A DNA stretch of 64,000 bases from Pseudoalteromonas rubra (GCF_000238295.3 NZ_AHCD03000036.1:186001-250000); one strand, 5' to 3'. Counted from the first letter of the stretch, positions 25,951-33,774 are shown. A program made the numbers and translations. Notes: generated from the letters alone by a model not told the origin.

Positions 25951-26548
25951 TACGTTCGAGTATGTCGACGATGTAATCGAGCACCGTCCGGGAATAAATT
26001 AAGGTGGTATGGCTGAGACGAAAGATCTTGTGCTCGGCCATGCCCTGCAACTTGGTTTCGTCCAGTAGCACGGTGCCATCGGAACGGCTGCCTTTTTTCA
26101 ACAGCGGCATCAGACCAATTGGCAAGTCTCCGGCGATACTATAAAGCTTGGCTTTAAACGGCCAGTTTTGCTGTTGGCTGAGCAGGTATTCGACACTGTT
26201 TTTGAGCAGCATATCGAAGCCGTGATCATGCATGTGTTTGGCGATATAGCTGCCTTTGTGTGGTGTCCCCAGGGTGATCACTTTGCTGATGGCCGCACTG
26301 GCGGCTGAATTGTGAGTGAGGTAATCCCGGGCCACCAGGCCACCCATGGAGTGGCAGACCAACGCGGCATCATGGCCCGCAACAAAGGCATCGATTTGTT
26401 CAAAGATAGCGTGTCTGTCGGGTGTCAGCGTGTTGTAGCTGAGATTGAGGATGTCAAAGCCAAGTTTTTCCAGACGCTCGCACAGCGGGCGCATGACAAA
26501 TCCAGACATATACAATCCATGTAAGACGACCACTTTGGTTACTGCCAT
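25934..26548 (-). CDS. Alpha/beta-hydrolase (esterase/lipase-like), 3' end provided by MITE
   Basis: A 204-residue hydrolase. Oxyanion motif HG at 10-11; nucleophile Ser67 in CHSMGG; probable Asp157 and His180. It resembles small PGAP1/lipase-class serine hydrolases (LGTPHKGS is typical). Residues 1-198 are encoded in the duplicated unit; the last residues, RNTNFT, and the TAA come from the MITE right end, so the original C-terminus has been replaced. All catalytic residues remain. It is the downstream copy in a tandem duplication, after the hybrid gene. Confidence 0.75.
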   Translation of the reverse strand: MAVTKVVVLHGLYMSGFVMRPLCERLEKLGFDILNLSYNTLTPDRHAIFEQIDAFVAGHDAALVCHSMGGLVARDYLTHNSAASAAISKVITLGTPHKGSYIAKHMHDHGFDMLLKNSVEYLLSQQQNWPFKAKLYSIAGDLPIGLMPLLKKGSRSDGTVLLDETKLQGMAEHKIFRLSHTTLIYSRTVLDYIVDILERNTNFT

Positions 26549-27819
26549 TGTTTTTACCTCTTTTGCACCTGGGTGAGCTTATCCTTGTAGTGTTTCGGGG
26601 ATCAGGTGCACGCTGTGTTGTTCATCACTGAACCAAATCTCGCCATCCTGCACTGTGACGGTTAATGCCATTGTACGCGTTAGCATTTCAGCCATCACGC
26701 TGGTGGCGCTATAAGGCAGGCTGATGATTTTTAGGTTGCTATACTGGCGCAGGGTGTTTTGGTTCTTTTGCCACCATGGGCCTTGGTTGTTCTCACCATA
26801 CGTATAAAGTACCACTTGTTTGGCTCGATTGCTGGCTTTTTTCAGCCATTTTTCTTCCGGCAAGCCAACACTGAGCCACAGCTCGAGTTCGAGTATGTCG
26901 ACGATGTAATCGAGCACCGTCCGGGAATAAATTAAGGTGGTATGGCTGAGACGAAAGATCTTGTGCTCGGCCATGCCCTGCAACTTGGTTTCGTCCAGTA
27001 GCACGGTGCCATCGGAACGGCTGCCTTTTTTCAACAGCGGCATCAGACCAATTGGCAAGTCTCCGGCGATACTATAAAGCTTGGCTTTAAACGGCCAGTT
27101 TTGCTGTTGGCTGAGCAGGTATTCGACACTGTTTTTGAGCAGCATATCGAAGCCGTGATCATGCATGTGTTTGGCGATATAGCTGCCTTTGTGTGGTGTC
27201 CCCAGGGTGATCACTTTGCTGATGGCCGCACTGGCGGCTGAATTGTGAGTGAGGTAATCCCGGGCCACCAGGCCACCCATGGAGTGGCAGACCAACGCGG
27301 CATCATGGCCCGCAACAAAGGCATCGATTTGTTCAAAGATAGCGTGTCTGTCGGGTGTCAGCGTGTTGTAGCTGAGATTGAGGATGTCAAAGCCAAGTTT
27401 TTCCAGACGCTCGCACAGCGGGCGCATGACAAATCCAGACATATACAATCCATGTAAGACGACCACTTTGGTTACTGCCATTGTTTTTACCTCTTTTGCA
27501 CCTGGGTGAGCTTATCCTTGTAGTGTTTCGGGGATCAGGTGCACGCTGTGTTGTTCATCACTGAACCAAATCTCGCCATCCTGCACTGTGACGGTTAATG
27601 CCATTGTACGCGTTAGCATTTCAGCCATCACGCTGGTGGCGCTATAAGGCAGGCTGATGATTTTTAGGTTGCTATACTGGCGCAGGGTGTTTTGGTTCTT
27701 TTGCCACCATGGGCCTTGGTTGTTCTCACCATACGTATAAAGTACCACTTGTTTGGCTCGATTGCTGGCTTTTTTCAGCCATTTTTCTTCCGGCAAGCCA
27801 ACACTGAGCCACAGCTCGA
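25954..27819. repeat. Perfect tandem duplication, two 933-bp units
   Basis: Unit 1 covers 25954-26886 and unit 2 covers 26887-27819. By reading I find no difference between them. The unit holds most of the hydrolase gene and the 3' half of yaeQ. The upstream gene yaeQ is therefore intact, the middle gene is a hydrolase-YaeQ hybrid, and the downstream hydrolase keeps all its catalytic residues. Unit 1 starts 4 bp after the MITE end. Identity implies a very recent event or an assembly error. Confidence 0.9.
26579..27481 (-). CDS. Hydrolase-YaeQ hybrid created by tandem duplication
   Basis: A 300-residue in-frame hybrid: residues 1-198 equal the neighbouring alpha/beta-hydrolase (Ser67, Asp157, His180 all present) and residues 200-300 equal YaeQ 79-179. 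The junction codon (Leu199) is made at 26886/26887. The hydrolase half may be active; the YaeQ half lacks its N-terminal 78 residues and its fold is probably incomplete. It retains the original hydrolase ribosome-binding region. I take it as a by-product of the duplication, not an evolved fusion. Confidence 0.7.
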   Translation of the reverse strand: MAVTKVVVLHGLYMSGFVMRPLCERLEKLGFDILNLSYNTLTPDRHAIFEQIDAFVAGHDAALVCHSMGGLVARDYLTHNSAASAAISKVITLGTPHKGSYIAKHMHDHGFDMLLKNSVEYLLSQQQNWPFKAKLYSIAGDLPIGLMPLLKKGSRSDGTVLLDETKLQGMAEHKIFRLSHTTLIYSRTVLDYIVDILELELWLSVGLPEEKWLKKASNRAKQVVLYTYGENNQGPWWQKNQNTLRQYSNLKIISLPYSATSVMAEMLTRTMALTVTVQDGEIWFSDEQHSVHLIPETLQG

Positions 27820-28051
27820 TTTCGTCACTGTAGTTTTTTAGCCAGATATCCGGTTCGTCTTCGACACATAAGCCTTTACTGAAACTGAGTCCATCCTGAT
27901 ATTCCAGTGCAAATGCCAGTAGCCTGACCATCACGCGTTGGGCGTTTTCTGATGGATGTTGTGCCAGCGTGACACTGATGTCCTGATACACATGACGGTC
28001 CATATCGCTGAGCGAGAGGTTGGCCTTTAAAATAGTTGATTTGAGTGCCAT
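27512..28051 (-). CDS. yaeQ: YaeQ family protein
   Basis: A 179-residue protein, full length for YaeQ (~180). The start MALKSTILKANLSLSDMDRH and the segments GLCVEDEPDIW, ELWLSVGLPEE and WWQKNQ match my recollection of E. coli YaeQ. The fold is related to PD-(D/E)XK nucleases; the role is unclear (E. coli YaeQ was once proposed to complement RfaH). Its 3' part lies in duplication unit 2, so its last 101 codons are repeated in the downstream hybrid gene. Confidence 0.85.
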   Translation of the reverse strand: MALKSTILKANLSLSDMDRHVYQDISVTLAQHPSENAQRVMVRLLAFALEYQDGLSFSKGLCVEDEPDIWLKNYSDEIELWLSVGLPEEKWLKKASNRAKQVVLYTYGENNQGPWWQKNQNTLRQYSNLKIISLPYSATSVMAEMLTRTMALTVTVQDGEIWFSDEQHSVHLIPETLQG

Positions 28052-28128
28052 TGCCTGTCCAATTTAGCAAAAACGCCATTATATCGGTAAATACACATTT
28101 TGTGCGGGGAAAATCAGGCTGATCTACG

Positions 28129-28563
28129 TTAGTCAAAATGCAGGTAGTAGCGGAACAGACAAGCCTGCAAAAGTGCGCAGCCAGGCAGTAACCAGAGCCC
28201 GTTAAAAGTCAGTGTGAGTATCAGCAGTATGGCGGGCAGGGTTGCGTAGAAAACAAGATGGCCATTGGTATAGCGGCCGCACAGCCAGTGAACCGGCAAC
28301 CCAATGGCGAGCCAGCCTATCACGGAGAAAGCGAGGTAAAATGCTGAGAAGAGCGCGATGGTGGTAAGCAGGCGGACCGTTTCCATTGGACCGGGGAAGT
28401 CATCAAACATCAAGGCCGCAATACCCAGCAATAGCAGCAGGCCAGTGTAAAAGACACTTTTGACCGCGGCACTGTCCCAGTTTCCTTTCAAAACACATGC
28501 TCCCTGTTTGGTGTAACCTGTTGCTGCATCTTTGATCCCCCAATATCCACGTTTATAGTACAC
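28129..28563 (-). CDS. Four-helix membrane protein of unknown function
   Basis: A 144-residue protein with hydrophobic helices near 36-54, 64-85, 88-96/105-120 and 121-137, and a hydrophilic N-terminus (YYKRGYWGIKDAATGY). No family recognised. It is divergent from the YlqF-type GTPase gene. Confidence 0.6.
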   Translation of the reverse strand: MYYKRGYWGIKDAATGYTKQGACVLKGNWDSAAVKSVFYTGLLLLLGIAALMFDDFPGPMETVRLLTTIALFSAFYLAFSVIGWLAIGLPVHWLCGRYTNGHLVFYATLPAILLILTLTFNGLWLLPGCALLQACLFRYYLHFD

Positions 28564-28659
28564 TATGCGTTATTCATGTGTCGCGTGGCCGGGTTGCAGA
28601 AAGTATGTTTTCTGTGCGTCTACAGTCTGACACAGCCAGATTTAATAAGGTAGAAAACG

Positions 28660-29613
28660 ATGAGCAGAACAGGTATCCAGTGGTTTCCGGGACATATGAA
28701 CAAGGCGCGCAATGAGATCAAAGAGATCATGCCGCAGATGGATGTGATTATTGAAGTGCTGGATGCCCGTATACCCTACAGCAGTGAAAATCCCATGGTG
28801 GGGCAGTTGCGCGGCGACAAACCGGTCATCAAAATTCTGAACAAGGCTGACCTGGCCGACCCTGAGCAGACACAGGCCTGGATGGATTACTTTGAGCGCG
28901 AAGATGGCGTCAAAACCCTCGCATTTGGCCATGACAAGGGCAACGAGGTACAGCGGATCAATGCCTTGTGTAAGAAGCTGGCACCGCAAAAGGTGGGTCA
29001 GGATAAGCAGCTAAAGGCCATGATCATGGGGATCCCCAACGTCGGTAAATCTACCTTAATCAATATTTTGGCCGGACGAATTGTGGCTAAGACGGGCAAC
29101 GAACCGGCGGTCACTAAGGCCCAACAGCGTATTAAGCTGGAAGACGGCATTATGCTGTATGACACGCCGGGCATGTTGTGGCCTAAAGTAGAAAACGAAA
29201 ACTCGGGATATCGTCTGGCTGCCACCGGTGCCATTCGTGATACTGCAATCAATTATGAGGAAGTCGCCAGTTATACCGCTGAGTACCTGTTACAGGCTTA
29301 TCCTCACCTGTTACAGGCGCGCTATAAAATTGATGAGCTGCCTGAATGCGACTGGACCTTTATCGAAATGGCGGGACGTAAGCGCGGCTGTATTCGCGGT
29401 GGTAATCAGGTCGATACGCACAAAATGTCGGAGATCCTGATCAACGAACTGCGCGATGCTGTCATTGGCCGTATCACCATGGAAACACCACAAATGCGGG
29501 ATGAGGAAGAAGAGATGGTGGCGCAGTTGCGTCTGGCTGCAGAGGCGAAGAAAGCAGCCAAAGAGGAAGAAAAGCGCCAGCGCCGCGCGCGCGCGCGTAA
29601 AAACCGTCGTTAA
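28660..29613 (+). CDS. ylqF: YlqF/RbgA-type ribosome biogenesis GTPase
   Basis: A 317-residue circularly permuted GTPase. The motif order is G4 (LNKADL, ~66), G1 (GIPNVGKST, ~123-131), G2 region, G3 (DTPGMLW, ~168). The N-terminus IQWFPGHMNKARNEI is diagnostic for the family, and the C-terminus is a Lys/Arg-rich tail (RQRRARARKNRR). RbgA acts in late assembly of the large ribosomal subunit in Bacillus; gammaproteobacterial members are less studied. AAGGT upstream of the ATG. It is followed by the sRNA array, whose first terminator (read from the plus strand) also gives a stem with T5 after this gene. Confidence 0.9.
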   Translation: MSRTGIQWFPGHMNKARNEIKEIMPQMDVIIEVLDARIPYSSENPMVGQLRGDKPVIKILNKADLADPEQTQAWMDYFEREDGVKTLAFGHDKGNEVQRINALCKKLAPQKVGQDKQLKAMIMGIPNVGKSTLINILAGRIVAKTGNEPAVTKAQQRIKLEDGIMLYDTPGMLWPKVENENSGYRLAATGAIRDTAINYEEVASYTAEYLLQAYPHLLQARYKIDELPECDWTFIEMAGRKRGCIRGGNQVDTHKMSEILINELRDAVIGRITMETPQMRDEEEEMVAQLRLAAEAKKAAKEEEKRQRRARARKNRR

Positions 29614-29642
29614 TTCATGGGGTTGAAGTAAAAATCAGGCAT

Positions 29643-29860
29643 AAAAAAAGCCCGGGGCAGGGCTTTTTGATTTCATATCTACCGTCACCGATATGAGCAA
29701 TGTAGCAAGTAAAATGTGAGTTGGTTGCCTGTGAGCCACATCAAGGGGCGTTAATGTTTTTCACCTGCAACCAGAGCTTTTTGCGTAAGCAACACGTATT
29801 TCTGAGTCGAGAAACAAACTGAGTACTACAACAAATTGAGCCGTCAACCTCTCTTTGTTG
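29643..29860 (-). ncRNA. RyhB-like iron-responsive sRNA, copy 1
   Basis: Predicted ~218-nt transcript on the minus strand, from about 29860 to the T run at 29643-29649. The terminator stem is AAGCCC / GGGCTT, extended by A/T pairs. A hairpin is formed by GGTTGC and GCAACC arms around 29721-29773, with the loop containing ACGCCCCTT. The block 29673-29712 is invariant in all copies and includes, on the minus strand, ACATTGCTCA, which is also in the E. coli RyhB core as I remember it. Length is like that of Vibrio RyhB (~220 nt). Function by analogy: repression of iron-using proteins under iron starvation. Confidence 0.75.
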
Positions 29861-29921
29861 ATAATGATTATCAGTTAGATCTAATCGGGTGTCAATACCT
29901 ATTTGAAATTAATTCTCATTT
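29860..29921 (-). promoter_or_regulatory. Promoter and Fur boxes of sRNA copy 1
   Basis: Minus strand: TTGACA at 29890-29895, 17-bp spacer, GATAAT at 29867-29872. GATAATCATTATC over the -10 is a Fur-box core palindrome (29860-29872), and AATGAGAATTAATTTCAAA (29902-29920) upstream of the -35 is a second Fur-like site. Confidence 0.75.
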
Positions 29922-29957
29922 AGGTTGTCCTGTGTCAGGCAGGTAAATTCCGGACAT

Positions 29958-30174
29958 AAAAAAAGCCCTGAGCAGGGCTTTTTACATTCATATCTACCGT
30001 CACCGATATGAGCAATGTAGCAAGTAATATAGTGGGTTGCCTGTGAGCTGCACCAAGGGGCGTCAGTGCTTTACACCTGCAACCTAAGCTTTTTTGCGTG
30101 AGCAACACGTACTTATTCTGGGTCGAAAACAAGTTAAAACATCAACAAATTGAGCCGTCAATCTCGCCTTGTTG
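29958..30174 (-). ncRNA. RyhB-like iron-responsive sRNA, copy 2
   Basis: Predicted ~217-nt RNA. Terminator AAGCCCTG / CAGGGCTT at 29963-29980 plus T run; the stem is longer than in copy 1. Same hairpin, with GGTTGC / GCAACC arms and loop ACGCCCCTT (minus strand of 30054-30063). Invariant 40-nt block at 29988-30027. The closest relative of copy 1 in both promoter and body. Confidence 0.75.
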
Positions 30175-30235
30175 ATAATGATTATCAGTTAGATCCGGGT
30201 GGGTGTCAACACTTATTTGAAACTAATTCTCATTT
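30174..30235 (-). promoter_or_regulatory. Promoter and Fur boxes of sRNA copy 2
   Basis: TTGACA at 30204-30209, 17-bp spacer, GATAAT at 30181-30186. Fur core GATAATCATTATC over the -10; AATGAGAATTAGTTTCAAA at 30216-30234. Confidence 0.75.
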
Positions 30236-30277
30236 GCGTTTTTGTAATTGGATCATCAGGCAGTAAATTTCAGGCAT

Positions 30278-30496
30278 AAAAAAAGCCCTGGTCAGGGCTT
30301 TTTACGTTCATATCTACCGTCACCGATATGAGCAATGTAGCAAGTAAAATAGTAAGTTGGTTGCAAGCATCCGGCATTAAGGGGCGTTAATACTTAACAC
30401 CTGCAACCTGCGCTGTTTACGTGCGCATCACGTGTTTCAGGGTCGAGAAACAAATTACGTACTTCGACAAAGTGAGCCGTCAATCTCGCCTTGTTG
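30278..30496 (-). ncRNA. RyhB-like iron-responsive sRNA, copy 3
   Basis: Predicted ~219-nt RNA. Terminator AAGCCCTG / CAGGGCTT at 30283-30300 plus T run. Hairpin arms GGTTGCA / TGCAACC; the loop again contains ACGCCCCTTAA although flanking bases differ. Invariant block at 30308-30347. The 5' third (30420-30490) has diverged from copies 1 and 2. Confidence 0.72.
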
Positions 30497-30557
30497 AGAT
30501 TGATTATCAATTAGATCCTTGTTCCTGTCAATGACTTTTTGAAAATAATTCTCATTT
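30496..30557 (-). promoter_or_regulatory. Promoter and Fur boxes of sRNA copy 3
   Basis: TTGACA at 30526-30531, 17-bp spacer, GATAAT at 30503-30508. The palindrome reads TTGATAATCAATCTCAA here, a variant shared with copy 4. Upstream Fur-like site AATGAGAATTATTTTCAAA at 30538-30556. Confidence 0.72.
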
Positions 30558-30674
30558 AGTTTGTCCCTTACTGCTTGCTGTTGTGCGGGGCTTTACACCG
30601 ATGTTTTTGATGATGTGGCTGGCGCTTAGTTGTCATGGAGAATATGAAAGAGAGTCTGTCTTCGTTCAGAAATG

Positions 30675-30882
30675 AAAAAAGCCCTGAGGAGGGCCTTTTG
30701 GGATCATATCTACCGTCACCGATATGAGCAATGTAGCAAGTAAAATATAAGGCGGTTGTTGAGTTACACCAAGGGGCGTCAATGTAACTCATTAACAACC
30801 AGTGCTGTTATCGTGCGCGACACGCGTTTCAGGGTCGAGAAACAATTAGAGTAACAAAATGAACCGTCAAGTCACTTTGTTG
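30675..30882 (-). ncRNA. RyhB-like iron-responsive sRNA, copy 4
   Basis: Predicted ~208-nt RNA. The terminator stem around 30677-30698 has a one-base bulge (AGGGC against GGCCCT) and may be weaker. The hairpin has a different but fully paired sequence: GGTTGTT / AACAACC continued by GAGTTACA / TGTAACTC, with the loop still containing ACGCCCCTTGG. That compensatory exchange is the best evidence for the structure. Invariant block at 30704-30743. Confidence 0.72.
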
Positions 30883-30943
30883 AGATTGATTATCAATTAG
30901 ATCTTTGTGCCTGTCAATTGCTTTTTGAAAATAATTCTCATTT
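30882..30943 (-). promoter_or_regulatory. Promoter and Fur boxes of sRNA copy 4
   Basis: TTGACA at 30912-30917, 17-bp spacer, GATAAT at 30889-30894, Fur-like palindrome TTGATAATCAATCTCAA over the -10, and AATGAGAATTATTTTCAAA at 30924-30942. Confidence 0.72.
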
Positions 30944-31127
30944 ATATTTTGGGTGTGTTGTGTTTAACCATTGTAGGCAATTGACACTGAAGGTGCGCCC
31001 TCATCCCGTACTAAGCATGTCCTATGTCTGGGTTTCAGGGCGCAACATAAAGTGCCGGCATACACCCTGGCGTCGCATGTGCGGGTAACACTGACATGCG
31101 AGCATCAGGGTGAGTAAAGGCGTGGGC

Positions 31128-32012
31128 TTAGTGTGCTTGCAGCCAGTAATAGTAGTCAGTGGCATCGTGAATATCGACGCGCTGTTGCGCGGCTTCCAGC
31201 TCACCAATGATCTGGTGTAAATGGGCAGGGTCCTGCCAGGTATTGCTGACATCTACGCCCAGTCTCACCGAAAAAGTCGGGGAGGCCAGTGCCCGTTCAT
31301 CAGCAGTGGCATTCAAAATGGAGGCGCTGTTATCCCGCTCGTAAGCCATAATTGAAATCCCATCTAGCACTTCTTCAAGTGCGGCAAAAAAGGCCGTCCC
31401 CTGATCGGCCCAGCCAATTTTTGCCGAGCTGTCATACCAGGTGGGAATATCGGCGTACAGCTTTAACTGCGCCATACCCTGATCATCCAGCAAAGCCCTG
31501 ATGGCTTTGAATGTATCTATGAGCTGCCACAACAACGCCTGACGAGACTGGGGCGTGCCTTGCTTCCATTCAGTCAGTGCGTGGGGCTCAATATCCAGGT
31601 GCAGTGCTGTAAATTCAGCATCAGGCGCAGCATTGCGCTGATAATCGATCAGGCGAGTTTGTAATTTATTGAGCATTTTGCTGTGATTTTGCGCGAAAAC
31701 CCAGGTATTTTGCGCCATTAGGTAATGTGACTGAACACCGTTCGCAGCAAGTGCCTGATTCCACTGTGCGACGGCCTGAGACTGTGTTTGTGTATATTGT
31801 CCGTAGGAGCCGTAAACGGTGGTGATATGTTGTTGTTGCAGCAAATCGATCAGCGTCTGTTGCGTCGACTGGCTGGTGATCATGGCGGATGCCCCCAGCG
31901 GATCTCCGCCTTTTTTCCACAGCCAGGTTGCGCGTTCTGTCGCTTGTGCACAGGCACTGGTAGCCAGCACCAGTGCCAAGAGTGTTCCCAGAGAAGTGTT
32001 GTTTTTAGCCAT
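31128..32012 (-). CDS. Secreted TIM-barrel-like (glycosidase-like) protein
   Basis: A 294-residue exported protein with a signal peptide at ~1-24 (ACAQA). Features such as ITTVYGSYGQY, ALHLDIEPHALTEW, LKLYADIPTWYDS and DGISIMAYERDN follow the beta-strand pattern of a TIM barrel, with the acidic pair in LDIEPH placed like the catalytic DxxDxDxE/DIE of glycosidases and chitinase-like proteins. Substrate unknown. The upstream neighbour is divergent, and the sRNA array lies downstream in the same orientation. Confidence 0.6.
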   Translation of the reverse strand: MAKNNTSLGTLLALVLATSACAQATERATWLWKKGGDPLGASAMITSQSTQQTLIDLLQQQHITTVYGSYGQYTQTQSQAVAQWNQALAANGVQSHYLMAQNTWVFAQNHSKMLNKLQTRLIDYQRNAAPDAEFTALHLDIEPHALTEWKQGTPQSRQALLWQLIDTFKAIRALLDDQGMAQLKLYADIPTWYDSSAKIGWADQGTAFFAALEEVLDGISIMAYERDNSASILNATADERALASPTFSVRLGVDVSNTWQDPAHLHQIIGELEAAQQRVDIHDATDYYYWLQAH

Positions 32013-32140
32013 GTTTTGTTCCCTTTATAGTTGTTCGATAGTCGGTGAACCCCCTCAGTAAGGATCTGCTTGGGTGCTCGATCCCGGTGCCAAATTGCCG
32101 TATAACTAACCTTAAATAACAAAAAATCAACAGGACATGT

Positions 32141-33442
32141 ATGCTGAGTTTACTTGGCTTAATCGGCGCACTGGCGTTACTGATTGGCCTGACCCTGCGA
32201 GGGGTCAACTTGTTTATCGCTGCGCCTCTGTGCGCATTAATCGTGGCGCTGACCAGTGACATTGCTATTTTTAATGCCACCGCTGGTCAACCCTTTGTGT
32301 CTCTCTATATGGCCGGATTTGCCGGGTTTTTGCAAGCCTGGTTTTTAATGTTCCTGCTGGGCTCCCTGTTTGGCAAGTTTATGGAGGACAGCGGGGCTGC
32401 CGATGCCATTGCCCATTATGTGATTGGCAAAATCGGTATGAAATACGCGGTGTTAGCTGTGGTGCTGGCCTGTGCCTTGCTGACTTATGGCGGCGTCAGC
32501 GTGTTCATCGTGGCGTTCTCTGTTTATCCTATGGCACTGAGCTTGTTTAAGGATGCCAATTTACCCCGGCGCTTTATTCCGGCCGTGCTGGCATTTGGTT
32601 CCGTGACCTTTACCATGACCTCTGCGGGGTCGCCCGAAATTCAGAACTGGATCCCAATCAAATACCTGGGGACTTCGCCCTATGCTGCCTGGCAGGAAAG
32701 TCTGGTGGTGGCTATTTTTATGGCGGGATTAGGCTATGTGTTACTGAGCTGGATGATCCGCCGGGCGGTGGCCAATGGCGAATGTTTTGTGGCGCGGGAT
32801 AATGACCCTGAACAGATCCAGCGCAACTTACCGCACCCGATCACGGGTTTATTGCCCTTGCTGGTCGTGTTGATTTTGTCATTTACTCTGCATAGCACAC
32901 TCCAGCAAAACGCGCTGATCGTCGCATTACTGGGGGGAGTGCTGACGATATTAGCGATTAACTTCAGGCATTTTCATAATTTATCTCAGGCGGTGAACTT
33001 AGGCACCACAGGGGCTTTGGTGGCAATAGGCAATACTGCTGCGGTGGTGGGATTCGGTGCGGTGGCCAAAGGCACGCCGGCCTTTAATGAGGCCGTTGCC
33101 CTGATGACCAGTATTCCCGGCAACGAATTGCTCGGTGCCGCGATTGCGGTCAGCGTGATCGCCGCACTGACAGGGTCGGCATCGGGTGGACAGGCCATTG
33201 CCCTGCCATTGGTGGCGCCACATTATCTCGACTTAGGCGTGGATGCCAGTCAGCTTCACCGGGTGGTGGCGATCAGCTCAGGTGCACTCGACACTTTGCC
33301 GCACAATGGCTATGTCGTGACCACAGTGCGGGCGATCTGTGGCGAGAAGCACCAGGATGCGTACTGGCCATTGGCGGTGTTGACTGTCTTGGTGCCTTTG
33401 CTGGGGGTTGGGCTGATCCTGGGCTTGTTTATCTGGTTTTAG
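32141..33442 (+). CDS. GntP-family permease
   Basis: A 433-residue membrane protein with about 12 hydrophobic segments; length and motifs (FLLGSLFGKFMEDSGAADAI, TYGGVSVFIVAFSVYP, PALDTLPHNG-like SSGALDTLPHNGYVVT) match the GntP/gluconate:H+ symporter family, including the hydroxybutyrate-type subgroup. It imports a small organic acid, not identifiable from the context. It is divergent from the glycosidase-like gene and not linked to a catabolic operon. Confidence 0.85.
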   Translation: MLSLLGLIGALALLIGLTLRGVNLFIAAPLCALIVALTSDIAIFNATAGQPFVSLYMAGFAGFLQAWFLMFLLGSLFGKFMEDSGAADAIAHYVIGKIGMKYAVLAVVLACALLTYGGVSVFIVAFSVYPMALSLFKDANLPRRFIPAVLAFGSVTFTMTSAGSPEIQNWIPIKYLGTSPYAAWQESLVVAIFMAGLGYVLLSWMIRRAVANGECFVARDNDPEQIQRNLPHPITGLLPLLVVLILSFTLHSTLQQNALIVALLGGVLTILAINFRHFHNLSQAVNLGTTGALVAIGNTAAVVGFGAVAKGTPAFNEAVALMTSIPGNELLGAAIAVSVIAALTGSASGGQAIALPLVAPHYLDLGVDASQLHRVVAISSGALDTLPHNGYVVTTVRAICGEKHQDAYWPLAVLTVLVPLLGVGLILGLFIWF

Positions 33443-33774
33443 CGCCCTCAAAGCAGACGTTATGCTCAGAGGCGAGATCATCGTCAAAGCCCCTGTTTTA
33501 GGTAAGCCCGGGCAGCAATCAGCGGTTATTTAGGCGATTAAAATGGCCGCTGATTAGGCTCGTTCATCACACTTTGGTTACTAGATAAAATGGGGACAGC
33601 CTTTATCTGACGGCGTTTTCGAACGCATAAAAGCCATCTAAGCAAAATACATTCCAGTAGAAACCACTTTTTTCTCAAATTGATTGCATTTTAGACGACT
33701 TGAAGGATGATGTTCGCCTAAAGAGGTGATATACTCCCGCCGAATAATTTTTCTACTTTAAATAGAGCAAAACA
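33443..33774 (+). promoter_or_regulatory. Upstream region of the EF-G gene
   Basis: 332 bp without a gene. TATACT at 33730-33735 is a plausible -10 box ~40 bp before the ATG, with only a weak -35 (TGATGT). A 9-bp stem AATCAGCGG / CCGCTGATT at 33518-33556 lies nearer the permease gene and has no T run. No ribosome-site consensus stands out (AGAGCAAAACA before ATG). Confidence 0.35.

Larger units (their letters stand above)
29640..30945 (-). repeat. Four-copy tandem array of Fur-type sRNA genes
   Basis: Four imperfect repeats of ~280-315 bp. Copies 1 to 3 are spaced 315-320 bp; before copy 4 there is ~80 bp of extra sequence. Each copy holds, in minus-strand order, a Fur-box-like AT element, TTGACA, a -10 box, a C-loop hairpin, an invariant 40-nt block and a terminator. 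There are no protein genes between 29614 and 31127. Differences concentrate in stems (compensated) and in the 5' third, which argues for selection on RNA, not for a recent duplication. Confidence 0.85.

Noticed and set aside
26579..27481. Evolved hydrolase-YaeQ fusion protein
   Set aside because: The parent sequences are identical at DNA level and lie on either side, so it is the joint of a tandem duplication, not an established fusion.
29935..30132. Open frame of 65 codons on the minus strand inside sRNA copy 2
   Set aside because: No ribosome site, frame not kept in the other copies, and variation between copies follows RNA pairing rather than codons.
30568..30798. Open frame of 76 codons on the minus strand across the end of sRNA copy 4
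   Set aside because: It crosses the terminator and the invariant RNA block and is not conserved in the other copies.
29640..30945. CRISPR-like or satellite array
   Set aside because: Period (~315 bp), promoters and terminators in each repeat, and lack of short spacers exclude CRISPR.
33518..33556. Riboswitch or terminator from stem AATCAGCGG / CCGCTGATT upstream of EF-G
   Set aside because: Only one 9-bp stem, no T run and no known riboswitch sequence pattern.
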